A stretch of 64,000 nt of DNA from Cercis canadensis (GCA_003255065.1 QAOA01007256.1:145703-209702), one strand, 5' to 3'. Shown: positions 33,911 through 47,113, numbered from the stretch's first letter. The notes: generated by a model from the letters alone, not told the origin. Translations and numbers: made by a program.

Positions 33911-34900
33911 GTCCTTTGGACAATTATCTTATCATGCCATCACTTTGTTTTCTCTTTGTAGAGCTTGGAACTCTTATAAGCTTTATATCGAAATTCATCC
34001 AATTCGTGAAGCTGAAGGACCTTTTTCTCCCCTGCTGCTACCAGGTCAAAATTAAGGATCTTAGTGACCCACCATGCTTTATGCTCCAATTCCACAGGCA
34101 AATGACAAGCCTTGCCATACACTAATTGGTACGGGGACATGCCGAGAGGTGTCTTCAATGCAGTGCGGTATGCCCAAAGAGCATCATCAAGCTTCATGGC
34201 CCAATCTTTTCTAGAGGCGCTAATAGTCTTCTCAAGAATCCTCGTCAACTCTCTGTTTGACACTTCAACTTGTCCACTGGTTTATGGATGATATGGGGTT
34301 GCTATGCAGTGCCTCACACCATACTTACTCAATAAAGCATCCATTCGCTTGTTGCAGAAATGAGTCCCTCATCACTGATCAATGCCCTTGGAACTCCAAA
34401 TCTTGGGAATATGTTCTTCTTGAGGAAACTCATAACTACCTGAGCATCATCGGTTCTGGTTGCAGTCGCTCCAACCCATTTAGACACATAGTCGATTGCG
34501 ACCAGGATATATTCATTAGAGTATGATGATGGAAAAGGGCCCATAAAATCTATTCTCCAAACATCAAATAACTCAACTTCGAGTACTGAATTCAGAGGCA
34601 TTTCATGCCTTTTTGAGATGTTGCCAGTTCTTTGGCAACGATCACACGTCTTCACATAATCATAGGCTTCTTTGAAGACAGTTAAGTACAACCCTGATTG
34701 GAGGACTTTTACAGCTGTCCAATTACCACTGAAATGACCGCCATAGTCTGAAGCATGGGAATGCCATAATATATCTTTCACCTCCTCTTGCGGTACACAT
34801 CTCCTCAAGAGTCCGTCAACACATCTTCGCAGTAAATAAGGCTCGTCCCAAACATAAAATTTTGCCTCATGAAGGAACCTCTTTAACTGTTGGGAATTTA
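33400..34900 (-). mobile_element. Integrase region of the minus-strand Athila-lineage element (fossil)
   Basis: An HHCC-type front part ([37 protein letters not shown]) leads to the DDE core ([30 protein letters not shown]) and the C-terminal [20 protein letters not shown] and [18 protein letters not shown] blocks. Integrase inserts the DNA copy into the genome. It is broken in several places. Confidence 0.8.
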
Positions 34901-36770
34901 GATCCACAAGTAGGACCTTAGCAGCCTTTTAGTTGGCAAAATCAGCATACCAGGGCAGGTTGTGTACTGCAAAGAGTTGTTCGTCTAGGAACTCTTCATT
35001 AATGGGGAAAGGTGGAACTTGGTTCTTCTCTTGTTGCTCAATCCTGGACAGGTGGTCAGCTACCACATTGTCCATGTCTTTCTTGTCCTTGATCTCAAGA
35101 TTAAATTCTTGCAACAGCAAGATCCAACGGATGAGCCTGGGCTTGGAGTTCTGTTTGGCAAAAAGATACCTAAGAGATGCATGATCAGTATATACAATAA
35201 TCTTGGCACCTACTAAATAAGAGCATAATTTATCAAAAGCGAAAACAATAGCTAACAACTCTTTTTCAGTAGTAGCATAGTTAAGTTAAGCAGAATCAAG
35301 CACATGGCTTGCATAATATATCGCATGCAAAAACTTTTTTTTTCTCTGCCCCAACACAACACCTATAGTTATATCACTAGCATCACACATGAGTTCAAAA
35401 GGTAAGTCCCAATTAGGTGGGATCATAACAGGGGCAGTGGTCAACTTTTGCTTCAATGTATTAAAGACTAGTAAACATTCATTATTGAAAAAAAAAGTTT
35501 CATCTTTAATAAGGAGGTTACACAGGGGTTTAGCAATTTTTGAAAAATCCTGGATGAATCTTCTATAAAAACCAGCACGTCCTAAAAAGCTACGCACCCC
35601 TTTGACATTAATAGAAGGGGGTAATTTTTCAATCACCTCTACTTTTGCCCTATCTACCTCTATCCCCTTGGTAGAAATTTTATGTCCTAAAACAATCCCC
35701 TCTCTCACCATAGAGTGGCACTTTTCTTAATTTAAAACCAAATTAGTTTCTTGGCATCTCTTTAACACTAAGGACAAATTATGTAAGCATATATCAAAAG
35801 AAGAGCCAAAAACAGAAAAGTAATCCATAAAAATCTCAATAAATTTTTCATTCATGTCAGAGAATATGGAAAGCATACACCTTTGAAAAGTGGTCGGCGC
35901 ATTGTACAATCCGAATGACATCCTTCTGTATGCATAAACTTCATAGGGGCAAGTGAAAGAGGTATTTTCTTGATCCTCCGGAGCTATGCCAATCTGGTTA
36001 TAACCCTAATAACCATCTAGAAAACAGTAATGCTCATGACCAGCTAGGCGTTCTATAAATGGGAGAGGGAAGTGGTCCTTTCTCGTGGCATCATTGAGTT
36101 TTCTGTAGTCAATGCACATGTGTCATCCTGTGACCATTCTAATGAGAATTAATTCATTTTTTTCACTCATCACTACTGTTGTTCCCCCTTTCTTTGGCAC
36201 TACCTGAACTGGGCTCACACATGAACTATCCGAGATGGGGTAAATAACACCGGCATCTAGGAGTTTTACCACTTCCTTTCATACTACTTCCTTCATGATC
36301 GGATTCAATCTCCTTTGGGGTTGTACGACTGCTTTATGGTTCTCTTCCATGAGGATCTTATGCATACAAAAAGAAGGACTGATGCCTTTTAAATCAGCAA
36401 TCTACCATCCAATGACATTTTTATGCTCCCTCAACATCCGCAACAGTTTCTCCTCCTCAACCTTAGTTAATTTAGAATTAATAATCACGGGAGAGGAATT
36501 GTTCTCACCAAGAAAGGCATACTTCAAAGTCACAGGTAGAGGCTTAAGCTCAAGTTTTGGAGACTGCTCTTTGTGCACATCCTTTTGCAAGTCTTCTATT
36601 TTTGGTGGTGAGGAAATAGAATATGATGACAGAGTATCCAATAATGCTACATGTTCTGCTAATGCTGAATCTCCTGCAAAATTAGATATGGTTACCGCAT
36701 CTACCAAGACTTTCTTAAGAGGACAGATTTTCCCTGAATGTGCTAGTAATGATAGATTCAAGAATGTCTA
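34900..36770 (-). mobile_element. Reverse transcriptase and RNase H region, minus-strand element (fossil)
   Basis: MSFGLYNAPTTFQRCMLSIF and FMDYFSVFGSSFDICLHNLS stand at the catalytic YxDD region of Athila-lineage reverse transcriptase. FLGRAGFYRRFIQDFSKIAK and the RNase H/tether part ([29 protein letters not shown]) follow. It is broken in several places. Confidence 0.8.
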
Positions 36771-39090
36771 GGCGGAAACACTCTTCTTTCTCTATAGGGT
36801 GTTGCATTGCATTGAACACATTGAAAATTACCTTCTCATCTTGAACTTTCAGAGTCAAGGTCCCGTCAGCTACATCAATCAATACTCTTCCAGTAGCTAG
36901 AAATGGCCGCCCCAAAATAAGTGGAATCTCTCCTTCTTCCTCTATATCTAGAACAACAAAATCCACCAGAAAGATAAACTTGTCAACCTTAACCAATACA
37001 TCTTCTACTAGACCGTAGGGATGTTTGATTGACCGGTCGGTAAGTTGAAGAGTAATCATGGTGGGTTTTGCTTGACCAATTCCCAGCTTCTTGAAGATGG
37101 ATAGAGGCATGAGACTCACACTTGCTCCCAGATCACATAACGCATTCCCAAAGGTGATGTCTCCAATGGTGCATAGAATGGAGAAACTTCCAGGATCTTT
37201 GAGCTTTGGAGGCAATTTCCTTTTAGAATAGCAATGCATTCTTCGATCAACATTACAGTCTCATCATCTCCAATTTTCTTTTCTTGGTCAGAAGATCCTT
37301 TATAAACTTCATATAGGATGGCATATGTTCAAGTGCTTCAGCAAAAGGTATGTTAATCTGTAATTTCTTAAACACCTCTAAGAACTTGCTGAATTGCTTC
37401 TCATCCTGTTGCTTCTTAAGCCTTTGAGGAAAAGACACCTTGACAAAAGGTATTGAAATACATGGTCTGGTCAATTTCTCGTCTTCTTCTCTATTTCTTG
37501 CCTCCGTGGAATAGCTGGATGTCAGGTCCCCATTGGTCCTTGTTGTCTTACCATCTTCCTCATCTTGTGTTTCTTTTCTTGGGATAGGCTTAATTACTTT
37601 TCCACTCCTTGTAGTTATGGCCTTCACATACTCCTTAGGATTTGGAATAGTATCACTGGGTAAAGAGCCTTGAGGCCTGTCTGCCAATTGTCTTGCTATC
37701 TGTCCCACTTGAGTTTCTAACTTCTGAATGGATGCATCTTGATTTCTGAACCCTCTCCTAGTTTCCTCCATAAGCGTTGCAATTTTCTGAATGAAAGCTA
37801 AGGTTTGGGTTGTCAATTTCTCTAGCACACTCTCCAAGGAAGGATTCTTCTCATTGGGTTGGGGTTGTGAAGCAGGACCTTGAGTTGGTTGTTGTGGTGA
37901 CTGATATGCATAACTGGGTCTGTGAGAAGCCCATTGATTTCCTTGATTACCCCATGAAAAATTTGGGTGATTCCTCTACCCTGGATTATACGTAGAAGCA
38001 TAAGGATTGTTCTGAGGTCTTGGAGGGTTATCCATATAGTTCACTTGTTCTTGAGAAACTGAAGGACCAAACATGTTGCCTGGACACTCTCCATTAACAT
38101 AGTTCCCTGTATAGAAATCACACACTGGTGGAGAAAAGTTGACTGCATTCACATTCACGATCTCAAACTTCTTGGACAAATCAGTCACCTGTTATGTTAA
38201 TAACTTGTTCTGAGCTAACAGTGCATCTAGTGCCCATACTTCCATCACGCCTTTCTTGACTATGGATCTCTCTCCTTGACTTTGGTAGTCATTCCAAGCC
38301 ATCCTCTCAAACAATTCCCAAGCTTGTTCCAAAGTTTTATAATTCATAGCTCCACCTGCTGTAGCATCCACATTTGCCTTCGTGTGAGAAAGCATCCCGT
38401 TGTAAAAACTCTGAACTTAGATCTAGAAATCAAAAGAATGATGTGAGCATCTCCTCAGTATATCATTATACCGCTCCCAAGCTTCACTCAAAGATTCTCC
38501 ATCTTGTAGACGGAAAGAAGTAATCTCAGTCCTCAACCTTGCTGATTTGGAAGGCGGGAAATACCGAGCGAGAAATTTATTCACCAAGTCCAACCAAGTA
38601 GTAATGTTGCCCCTTGGTTGAGAATCCAACAAACTTTTTGCCTTATCTCACATAGAAAATGGGAAGAGTCTGAGTCGAATCGCATCATCACTGACCCCAT
38701 TTAACTTCACCGTGTCACAAATCTGCATAAAGTTTGCTATATGTCCATTGGGATCTTCTAGTGCACTTCCACCAAACTGATTGTGATGTACTAGTTGAAG
38801 CAAAGCTAGTTTAAGTTCGAAATTAGTAGCTTGGACAGATGGTCTTGTTAGACTCGCTCCACATCCTATGGCTGTTGGGATGGAATACTCCATGAGCGTT
38901 CGAGGTGGAGGGTTTTGTGCAGCTCCGTTGTTATTATTCTGCATCGGAGGATTCTGTTTTTGTTCTACCAAAATTACCGGTTGTACTTGTCTTGCTCCTC
39001 TAGCTTGCTTGCAAAGTCTTCGAGCTGTTCTCTCAATCTCAGGATCAAAAGCTAATACACTGGAATCAAGAGTACCTCGCATTCACCAAG
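36700..39090 (-). mobile_element. Gag and protease region, minus-strand element (fossil)
   Basis: The start MRGTLDSSVLAFDPEIERTA is shared with the plus-strand relative at 47.1 kb. The gag domain is seen in FLARYFPPSKSARLRTEITS and ESLSEAWERYNDILRRC, with a single-knuckle-like CDFYTGNYVNGECPG. The protease shows NALCDLGASVSLMPLSIFKK and LILGRPFLATGRVLIDV. It is broken in several places. Confidence 0.8.
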
Positions 39091-39249
39091 GCTAAAATAA
39101 GATCAGCAGTTGAGAGAAATAAGTCAACAGCAGATAAAATATTTGAACCAGATTTACTAACAAGAAATTTAAAATCCAAATTAGGACCTTATCAGTTACT
39201 TTTAATATTGCTTAAACACCGTTAGTCCTCAGCAACGGCGCCAAAAACT

Positions 39250-42103
39250 TGATGGGACTTTTTTCGGCAAGTGTACCAAGTCACACAAGTGGTAATAGAT
39301 GAGTAGAGTATCATCCTCAGGGATTAATGATGAACACACTTTTTATACAATAGTTATCCCTCATACTTAGTCTTTTAAACCTCTTTTGGGCTGAATTGCA
39401 AAGACTTTGACCTCATTTCATGACTTTGGATCCATTTGTGCCTAATTGCAATTTCCAACAATACTGAGCATTTTATGCTGTCTCTGTGTTTCGTGCATAT
39501 CTTGAGTTCTGGATGCCTAAAAAATTCCGAGTCATACCTTGTAGGAAAGCTGAGAGAATTGTCTACAACTTTCTTTCAGGGCTCCAAAGCTAATTCGGAC
39601 GTCCAAAAGGTCATATGCAGCCTGGAAGCCAGAGAAGACATGCTGTCGTAGGATCCTGACCTACATGCAGTATTTGGGCCATAACTTGAGTTGTGCATGT
39701 CATATGGCCCTGAAACTGGTACCATTGGAAAGCTAACACACAGAGCTTCAATTTATATGAAGATCGGTTCACCATATTTTATATTGAAGATGGTCTTATT
39801 TGTAGTGGAAGTTGGCTGATAGTTTCAGACACCTATTGGCACTTAAATGGGCCTAACTTCCTCATGACAAGTCCAAATGGGCCCAAACCAAAGCCCAATT
39901 AAAGCTAAGGCCCATGGGAACAAGTGTGCCCTAAGGGAAATTTGGGTGTGCATATAATTTTGGAGGTCTATATCAGCACAAGGGGGCAGCCGAAATTGAT
40001 ATGAAGTGAATTAGATATTTTAGACAGCTTTTGCTATTTCCTTAGCCTTTAAGTTTTCTCTCTAGATATTTTGTAAGAACTTGGCTTCTCTTGTTCATGA
40101 AGGGCTAATTCATTAAATCAATCTAGGTTTTGGCTGTTCTGATTATTGGTTTTGAGATTATGTGTTGTTGTTATTCATTCAATGATTAATCTGCTTCTTG
40201 CTTCCTCTGGACTATTCTGTTTGGATTGTTAAAATTCAAATTTGGAATCTTGATGTGTGATTGCTTAATTGCATGTAATAAAAGAGGATTGTATGGTTGA
40301 TTAATGTTTCTGAGCTTTTGGATGGATTAATCACCTTGGCTGGATCATGGACTTAGGTAAAACTAGACTTGAATGTTTGCTTAATTCATTTGGTCTTAGT
40401 TAAAACCGAATTCTGGTTGCTTAACCAGTGGAATCCATAGAACATTGAGAGGCTTCTTGATATGTTTTAAAGGCCAAGAACATGGTTAATAATTGAATGG
40501 ATCATTGGAAATCAAGGATAGACTAAAATCAGAATCAGTTAAGGCTTGGATTGGTTGCTTTATCTAAAACTTTACCACTTACAATTAATTTCTATCAAAC
40601 ACTTTGAACAAACAAAACCCCCCTGTTTATATGCTTCTTAATATGATTCACTAAATAGAACAATCCTTAGGTTCGACTTAGGGCTGCCCTATGCTGCAAA
40701 TAGCTTAGGTAACCGACCTTAAACTTAATTAATTTGAGGAGCCTCGACAGCTCATCAATTAACTCAAGCAACTACCAATTTCTCCAATACTAGTTCTATT
40801 TGGAAGAATAAACACTTTGGATTGAAGGCAGCCTAAAAATGACTACTGTAATTAACTAAGTAACAAAACTCAAATGATTACGTAAACAACTTAAATAACA
40901 ATTTAACTGTGAGATTGATGATAAGAATGAGAAGGTTAGGGGTTAATTTCATTCGCTTGAAAATTTGGTTACTTCATAGATAAAGTAACCTTTGGATCAG
41001 TACTGAACTAATTATTCTAGTATAATTCCCTTTGTTGATGGCTACTTTCCCTAATGTGATTGAACCCAATTCCTTGGTGAAACAATCATCCCTATCCAGT
41101 TAATTGCCTAATTCCTTGTCACAATTCACTTGTCTAGGTGATTAAGCTTTAGGAAATTAATTCTAGACCACATAAACTAAATTATCTATTCTTAGATTAA
41201 CTCAATTAATGACAGAATTCATAGAAGCATATTCGTATCTTACTATTCCTAGTATCGAAATGAATCTTTAACCTATTCAAATGGAGGCCAGTCATTCAAA
41301 CGCATTAATAATAGTAAATCCCATTCAACAATAAGAATGATACTAAAATAAGTTCATTCAGTCTTGAAACCTTATCACAAATGAATTACATCAAACCCCT
41401 AACACTAAGAGTTTAGCTACTCATGACTAAAGTCAATAACATTAAATAGATAAGATTCAACATAGGATGAGAAGAAGAAAAACTAGATGTAGATCGAGTC
41501 CCAATTGTTCCTCCTCGTGCTCTAGCTCCTCTCCTCCTTTTCTTCCCAAGTACGGCCTCCTTAATCCCATGGATCATATTCCTATTTATACTTATGTGGA
41601 ATTAGGTCTTCTCATCAGAAATAGCTTGAACACGGCTCTGATACAGCCGTGTTCTATTTCAAGACTTGGTCATGTCACTTAAGGTGCTTTCCTGGTCATC
41701 GAAACATGGTCGTGTTCTTCTCTTGTCTCTGCTCGTGTTCCTCAGACATGGTCTATGTTCTTCTCTTTGCTCTGGGCGTGTTCTCTATTTGTACACTCTG
41801 CCTGCTTAACACGGCTTCACACATGGTCATGTCTAATCTTGTCTTGGTCATGTCTGTCAATAAGCTTGAGCAGTAACTTCTGGGAGTTAGACACGGGGGC
41901 AACACGGTTGTGTGCATGCCCGTGTCCTCATGAAAACTTTGTATGAGACTGGTTTCCTTGCCATTTGCTTCATGGATTGCTTCCAAATTCTTCCTTTTTC
42001 CTGATTAAGCATCTTGGTACCTGACAACACCAATTCATGGATTAAATACCATGTTTAATGAGGATTTGCTCATAATGCAGGTAGGAATTGAATATTACTA
42101 TCA
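39250..42103 (-). repeat. 5' LTR of the minus-strand element, interrupted by a solo LTR
   Basis: Forward-strand TGATGGGAC at 39250, next to the tRNA-Asp site, is the inner LTR end. The outer end is near 42103. Without the inserted solo LTR and one copy of its target duplication it is about 1.4 kb and matches the LTR at 45383-46946 in order, including the CACGG-palindrome zone at about 41.62-41.93 kb. Confidence 0.75.
39328..40757 (+). repeat. Solo LTR, TSD ATTAA
   Basis: A 1,430-bp block begins TGATGAACACAC and ends GCTCATCA. ATTAA lies directly outside both ends (39323-39327 and 40758-40762). It contains the ACCTTGTAGGAAAGCTGAGA segment seen in the gag-protease element LTR, and starts with the same TGATGAACA, so it is a diverged member of that LTR group. 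No internal sequence remains, as expected after LTR-LTR recombination. It sits in the 5' LTR of the minus-strand Athila-lineage element. Confidence 0.85.
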
Positions 42104-42640
42104 TGGTCTCAAAAAACTTGAATGTCTCAAAAAAGACCCTTTGTGCAAAGAAATTCCTCTTTCAATGTCTGACTGTAGGTGTCATCTCACCTATAGTATC
42201 TGTAGAGCCTCATTAGACCTTTCCCATTATCATCCTGTTACAATCCATTTCAACAAAGGACCAATAATTTTAACCCCTCAAAAGCTTTTAGATTATGGAT
42301 ACCTTGCTAATGTCATCATTACTGACCCTGACCAATCAAAAGAGTTTGGAAGAAAATTATCTCATTGTATCATCAGCGCTTTTGGACCCTTCTCTACAAA
42401 AAGATATGTTGAATTAATCATTCAAAGCAAAGCCCCATAATGGATCAAAGGAACATGTTATCCTGCTCAACATAAAATCCTGCTAAAAAAACACATGATC
42501 AAACCCTATCTCTTGTTCTCAAAATATCCTTGGCCTTGTCATAATTTTCCTTTACGTGAGCAGATTAGACATTGGAGGGCTAGAACCATTGCAAAAGACC
42601 TTTCCATCAAATGCCAAAGATAATTTGGGTAAGGGATAAG
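42104..42640 (+). mobile_element. Pararetrovirus fossil: distal ORF region
   Basis: After the minus-strand LTR element, viral-type sequence resumes with YHGLKKLECLKKDPLCKEIP and continues through ILTPQKLLDYGYLANVIITD and ISAFGPFSTKRYVELIIQSK. The first ~70 bp repeat the end of the viral piece at 31973-32042. No domain was recognised; it is assigned to the virus by that overlap. It is broken, and its right limit near 42.63 kb is approximate. Confidence 0.5.
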
Positions 42641-45382
42641 TGTCAAAGATAATTTGTGTGAAGTTTAAATTCTTGTCACAACTTTGTTATTGCTCTTGCA
42701 AGTATTCTAATCTTTGGCTCTGTGTTTAGAGCATGGTGTTCATATTACCGAGATCTTTCCCCATATAATTTCCCTATTTCTAAGATATATTTTATTAGCT
42801 CTAGTTTGTTTTCTTTATTTACTTCTTATTTTGAATGCTAAATCTCTAGTGGTTGCTTATATGTTTTGGATTATGCTTTTTGTAGATGTTCTATAAGTAT
42901 TTCTACCTTGATTTTGTTAGTAGGTTATTCAGAGATTTCTCAAGGTCATGAATGTCGTTTTTAGGTATGTTTTATTTGCTTTTCTGGTTAGTCTTCTATG
43001 CTGTATTTATTTTTTGTTATGATAATATTTCTTGATTTGAAGCTCTCTTAGTAATTGTTGTTGGGTCTATTATCCCCCTTTTGTGAGTATGATGTTCTAT
43101 CTCTAAACCTATTGTATCCCCTGGTTATCTTTATCCCGTCCTCATGATTTAATCATTGTGTTTCGGGGTCTATTTACTAGGATGATTTGATGGGGGGAGT
43201 TCTGAATTCTTCTTGCCTACTGTTGGCAATACCTTGGGGCTGTTTTGGAGGATAATTAGGTGTTTGTGCCAAAAAGGTTTTGGCCTCAATTGTGTTTAGT
43301 TGCTCTATACTATTGAGAAATATGTTAGATATGGTTTTCATCCTTTTGGTGATTTCATGCTTCATTTTTTTAGGAAATAGTAATTGCCCATGGAGCTTGC
43401 TTTCTTTATACCTCCTCATGTATGCATTGTAAATTAGGCTAAACAATTGTGTTCATGCTGTTCTTTTATTTTTACTATGATTTACGGCATTTGGTATGAG
43501 TTTGGGTGTGAATTGACGCATCAAAGATAAGGCATATCTTCATTTTCGTAGCTGTCAGACAGTTCTGGCAGCAGTCGGTTTTCTTTTTCCAGACAGAGCT
43601 TCAGGGCTCTAAATTAAGCACTGTTGGTCTCATTAGAACCGGGAGACATGTATCTTCAATGTATATAAATTTCAGATTTTTTTCATCTCTGGTTTATTAC
43701 CAATTTTGGTTTAAATATAGCTGTTCAATGTTGCACTGACACTGATGCCTGTCTCTGGCAGTGTTCAGTCTATTATTCTTTTTTGGAGTTATATAGCCCC
43801 AAATTGCATGGTTCTTGTCTATTTAGAACCATAAGACTTGTTGCTTCAATGTGTGTAATTTTTGGATTTTTTGCATGTCTAGTTTGTTCTCGGTTTTGAC
43901 TCTAACACAGCTGTTTAAGATAATTTATGAATATGTGAACTCTTTGGACTTCTCTCGATTTTGTCTCTTGATAAGTCTAGTTTGCACTTAATTTATATAT
44001 GTGATGGTTGTCCCACAGATGTGTTAGAAAGTTTTGGACATTGATATCATCCCATGATCACTATATCCAAATATATGGGTATAATTGGTTTTGTGGAAAG
44101 CTCAAATGACTTATTCGTGAAGGAGAATTGAAGAATTCTTCTTGGAAATATGTCTTATGTTATGTTGAGCTTTATCAAAAGGGAAATAGCATGGCTTTGC
44201 ATTTGGATCAAGTCAATTTCTAGTTGATGCAGCATGTTGTATCTTTGGTGGATTGCTTTTGTTTTATTTCTAAATTCCTCTCCAATTTGATTCGAGTTGA
44301 GCCTTGACTTACTCCTCTGCACATTTGTTTGTTCTTGTTATTTTTTGCTCTATTTTAGACAGATTACTTGGTTTAATATCAAAGCTTTTTGGTTCACTGT
44401 CATGTTCACTGTTTTAAGGTTATTTCTACTATTATTTCCATTCTATTTTTGCATTTTTTTAGACTATTTCTTATCTTGTTTTACTGACTGTTTCTGCATC
44501 ATTTAAAGGTTGTTGCATGTCATGTCATTGGCTGTTTTATATACTTCGTCGTGCTATTTTTACTGGTTTAAGGGACTATTTTATGCATTCTTTTTCTTGG
44601 CTACTTTAGCATTATTTTGACCCATCTTAGAGGCTGTCCTAGGCTCTAATTGTGCACCATTTCTTATTTGGAAAAATAATTGTTGTCCTGTTGTGGTTAA
44701 TTGGTTCACTTGCTGCCCTTTGGCTCTATAGATGTTATTCTGTGGATTTTATTTTCTTATTTTTGCATAGCCTTTTTGTTGGATGTTAGTTTATTTCTGC
44801 CAAAAAATTTATTTTAATGGTAATGATTGTTTAGGTTGTTTCTTTTTATATCGTCATCTAACTTTCTTCTCATTTTTTTTGTGGTTTGATATTTCCCTAA
44901 GCTTTTGTCCTTTCTATATTGATTTTGGCGAGTCTATGTGAGGCACGTGGAGCTCCATTTTGAACTGGAAGTTTGGAGACAAGTTGGAGACATTTAAGCA
45001 GAGCGTCATTTTTTTAATTTCATAATTGTATTTCAATTCCCTCTCCCCAAATAATTATATAATTTTGTAAAGTCATGCATGTACATTCATATAATATTTA
45101 TCTATTTGTAGCTCATCCATAGGCCCCTTACCTATCATGGAGGGATAGGGCGATCCATCTGCATATCAGGTGGCCCACCCTATCGTTCCTAGGTAAGGAT
45201 AAGTGTCACCCCGGAGGGCACCATATGCGAGGAACGAGTGGAAGAACTTAAGTCGCGCTAGTTGCATCGTACGTTGCATATTCATTTTCTTGCCTAATAG
45301 AGATGTATGATATAAGATTTGCATCCTCATGCATTGCACGTTTAATTTTCTTCCTAGAGCGTGTTTGTTAAAAATGCCTAAT
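42641..45382. other. T-rich unassigned DNA, no supported gene
   Basis: There are many short T-rich ORFs without recognisable domains. A degenerate internal repetition is visible: a block around 43610-43735 (GGGCTCTAAATTAAGC, AGAACCGGGAGACATG, CAATGTATATAAATTTCAGA) recurs diverged at about 43790-43915. That style is common in decayed LTRs, so this may be remnant LTR DNA. Family not assigned. Confidence 0.4.
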
Positions 45383-46946
45383 TGATACTTGTCTTTTAGG
45401 ACTATAAAATCCATGCTTTAATACTGAATTCTTACCTGCATTGTGAGAAAATCCTCTCTAAACATGGTGTTTAATCCATAAATTGGCTTTGACAGGTACA
45501 AAGATGGGCAATCAGGATATGAGAAGAATCTGGAAGCAATCCATGGAGAAAATGGCAAGGAAAGCAGTCTTACACAAAGTTTTTAGGTAGACACGGGCAG
45601 GAACACGGCCGTGTGTACCCCGTGTCTACCATCCAGAGGCTTCTGCTCAAGCCTATGGACAAACACGGCCTCATACAAGAACAGACACGGCTGTGTTCAA
45701 GGCCGTGTTGATCAAGCAGAATGTCCAAGAGGACAAAGACTAAGTCTAAGGGCAAACACGGTCAAGGCAAGAGAAGAACACGGCTGTGTGATAGGCCGTG
45801 TTGAACAGGCAGAGGCTACAAAGAAAGGACACGCCCAGACCAGAGAAGAGCACAGGCCATGTCTAAGCGACACGGCCAGGACCAGAAAAGAACACGGCCG
45901 TGTATGAGCCCGTGTTCAATGACAAAAAATGCAACATAAGTGACACGCCTAGGTCCAGAAAAGGATCACGGCCGTGTCAGAGCCGTGTTCGAGCTATTTT
46001 TGACCAAATGACCTAATTCTGCACAAGTTTAAAAGGAAATCTGATGCATGTGTCAAGAGAGACTGTACTTGGGAAGAAAAGGAGCAGAAGAACTAGAGGA
46101 GGAAGGGGAGCAATTGCGACTGGATCGTCACAGAGTTTCTTCTTCTTCTTCTTTTCATCTCATGTTAAACCTTACCTATTTGCTTTTATTGAATTCAAGT
46201 ATGAGTAGCTAAATTCTTAGTGTTAGGGGTTTGATGTAATTCAATTGTAATGAGGTTTCAAGATTGAATAAACTTGTTTTAGTACAACTCCTTTTGTTGA
46301 ATGGAATTTACTGTTATTAATGCCTTTAAATGCTTAGCTACCATTTGAATGGTTAAAAGATTCGTTTCAACACTAGGAATAGTAAGATCCGAATGTGCTA
46401 TGTAAATTCTGTCCTAAATTGAGTTAATCTAGGAATAGATAACTTCATTTAGGTGGTATTAGATTAATTTCCTAGAACCAAATCACCTATATTAATTAGT
46501 TGTGTCAAGGAATTGGACAAGTAATTGGTATAGGGAGGATTATTTCACCAAGGAATTGGGTTCAATCACATTAAGGAAATGAACTAACACCAAAGGAATT
46601 GTAACTGAAATAAGTATTTTAGTATTGTTTCTGAGATTACCTTGTCTATGAGGGAATCGAATTTGCAAGTGAATGAAATCAACTCCTAACCTTTCTCATT
46701 CTTATTATCAATTTCACATTTAGATTGTTTCTTAAAGATTGTTACGATATTGTTCGAGTTTTGTTACTTAGTTTATTGTAGCTGCTCATTCTTGGGCTGC
46801 CTTCAATCCAAACCATTTATCTTTCCAAATAGAATCTTTATTGGTGAAATTGGTAGTTGCTAGCCTTAATCCTCGTGGGAACGATACTCTACTCACTATT
46901 ATATTACTTGTGTGGCCCGGTACACTTGCCGGAAAAAGTCCCATCA
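45383..46946 (+). repeat. 5' LTR of plus-strand Athila-lineage element
   Basis: This 1,564-bp LTR starts TGATACTTGTC and ends AGTCCCATCA. A CACGGCCGTG-type palindrome array occupies 45595-45990. A TATAAAA word lies near the start. It pairs with 56772-57455 plus 57855-58453. Confidence 0.85.
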
Positions 46947-46952
46947 AGTTTT

Positions 46953-46970
46953 TGGCGCCGTTGCCGGGGA
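46953..46970 (+). other. Primer-binding site, tRNA-Asp
   Basis: TGGCGCCGTTGCCGGGGA lies six bases after the 5' LTR and is complementary to the 3' end of tRNA-Asp. Confidence 0.85.
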
Positions 46971-47113
46971 TTAACGGTATATTAGCAATATTAACAGTAA
47001 CCAACTAGGTCCTAATTTGGATTTTGAAATTCTTGTCAGTAAATCTGGTTCAAATATTTTATCTGTTGGTAACTTGTTTCTCTCAATTGCTTATCCTACT
47101 TTAATTTTGGTGT

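Larger units (their letters stand above)
32045..42103 (-). mobile_element. Athila-lineage Ty3/gypsy element, minus strand (fossil)
   Basis: In element orientation the 5' LTR is at 42103-39250 (interrupted by a solo LTR), then primer site for tRNA-Asp (39243-39226), gag about 39.1-37.3 kb, protease about 37.2-36.7, reverse transcriptase about 36.4-35.4, RNase H about 35.3-34.9, integrase about 34.9-33.4, and a spacer with CACGGCCGTG-type palindromes at 33.1-32.6 kb. No matching 3' LTR is present at the low-coordinate side, where the element meets pararetroviral DNA at about 32.04 kb. It is broken, with roughly ten or more breaks, and is older-looking than the plus-strand relative at 45-58 kb. 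Sequence at 33142-33910 is duplicated across an N. Confidence 0.8.
18876..42640 (+). mobile_element. Endogenous pararetrovirus fossil (Caulimoviridae), three pieces
   Basis: Viral DNA is visible at about 18.9-19.35, 27.25-32.04 and 42.10-42.63 kb, all plus strand. Parts, in order: N-terminal movement-protein region, 30K-type movement-protein core, a coat/linker region, an aspartic protease, the beginning of reverse transcriptase, a coiled-coil ORF with repeats, and a distal ORF of unknown role. The style of the movement protein and reverse transcriptase suggests a florendovirus- or petuvirus-like member. The copy is broken, with well over ten breaks, and is divided by two LTR-element insertions. 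The first insertion is marked by a CAAAT duplication in viral DNA. It must be older than both insertions. Confidence 0.75.

Noticed and set aside
31973-42167. 70-bp direct repeat as a target-site duplication
   Set aside because: LTR integrases of this lineage duplicate about 5 bp; 70 bp needs another cause.
43177-43446. 89-aa minus-strand ORF
   Set aside because: No recognisable domain and no neighbouring coding context. Treated as part of unassigned repeat DNA.
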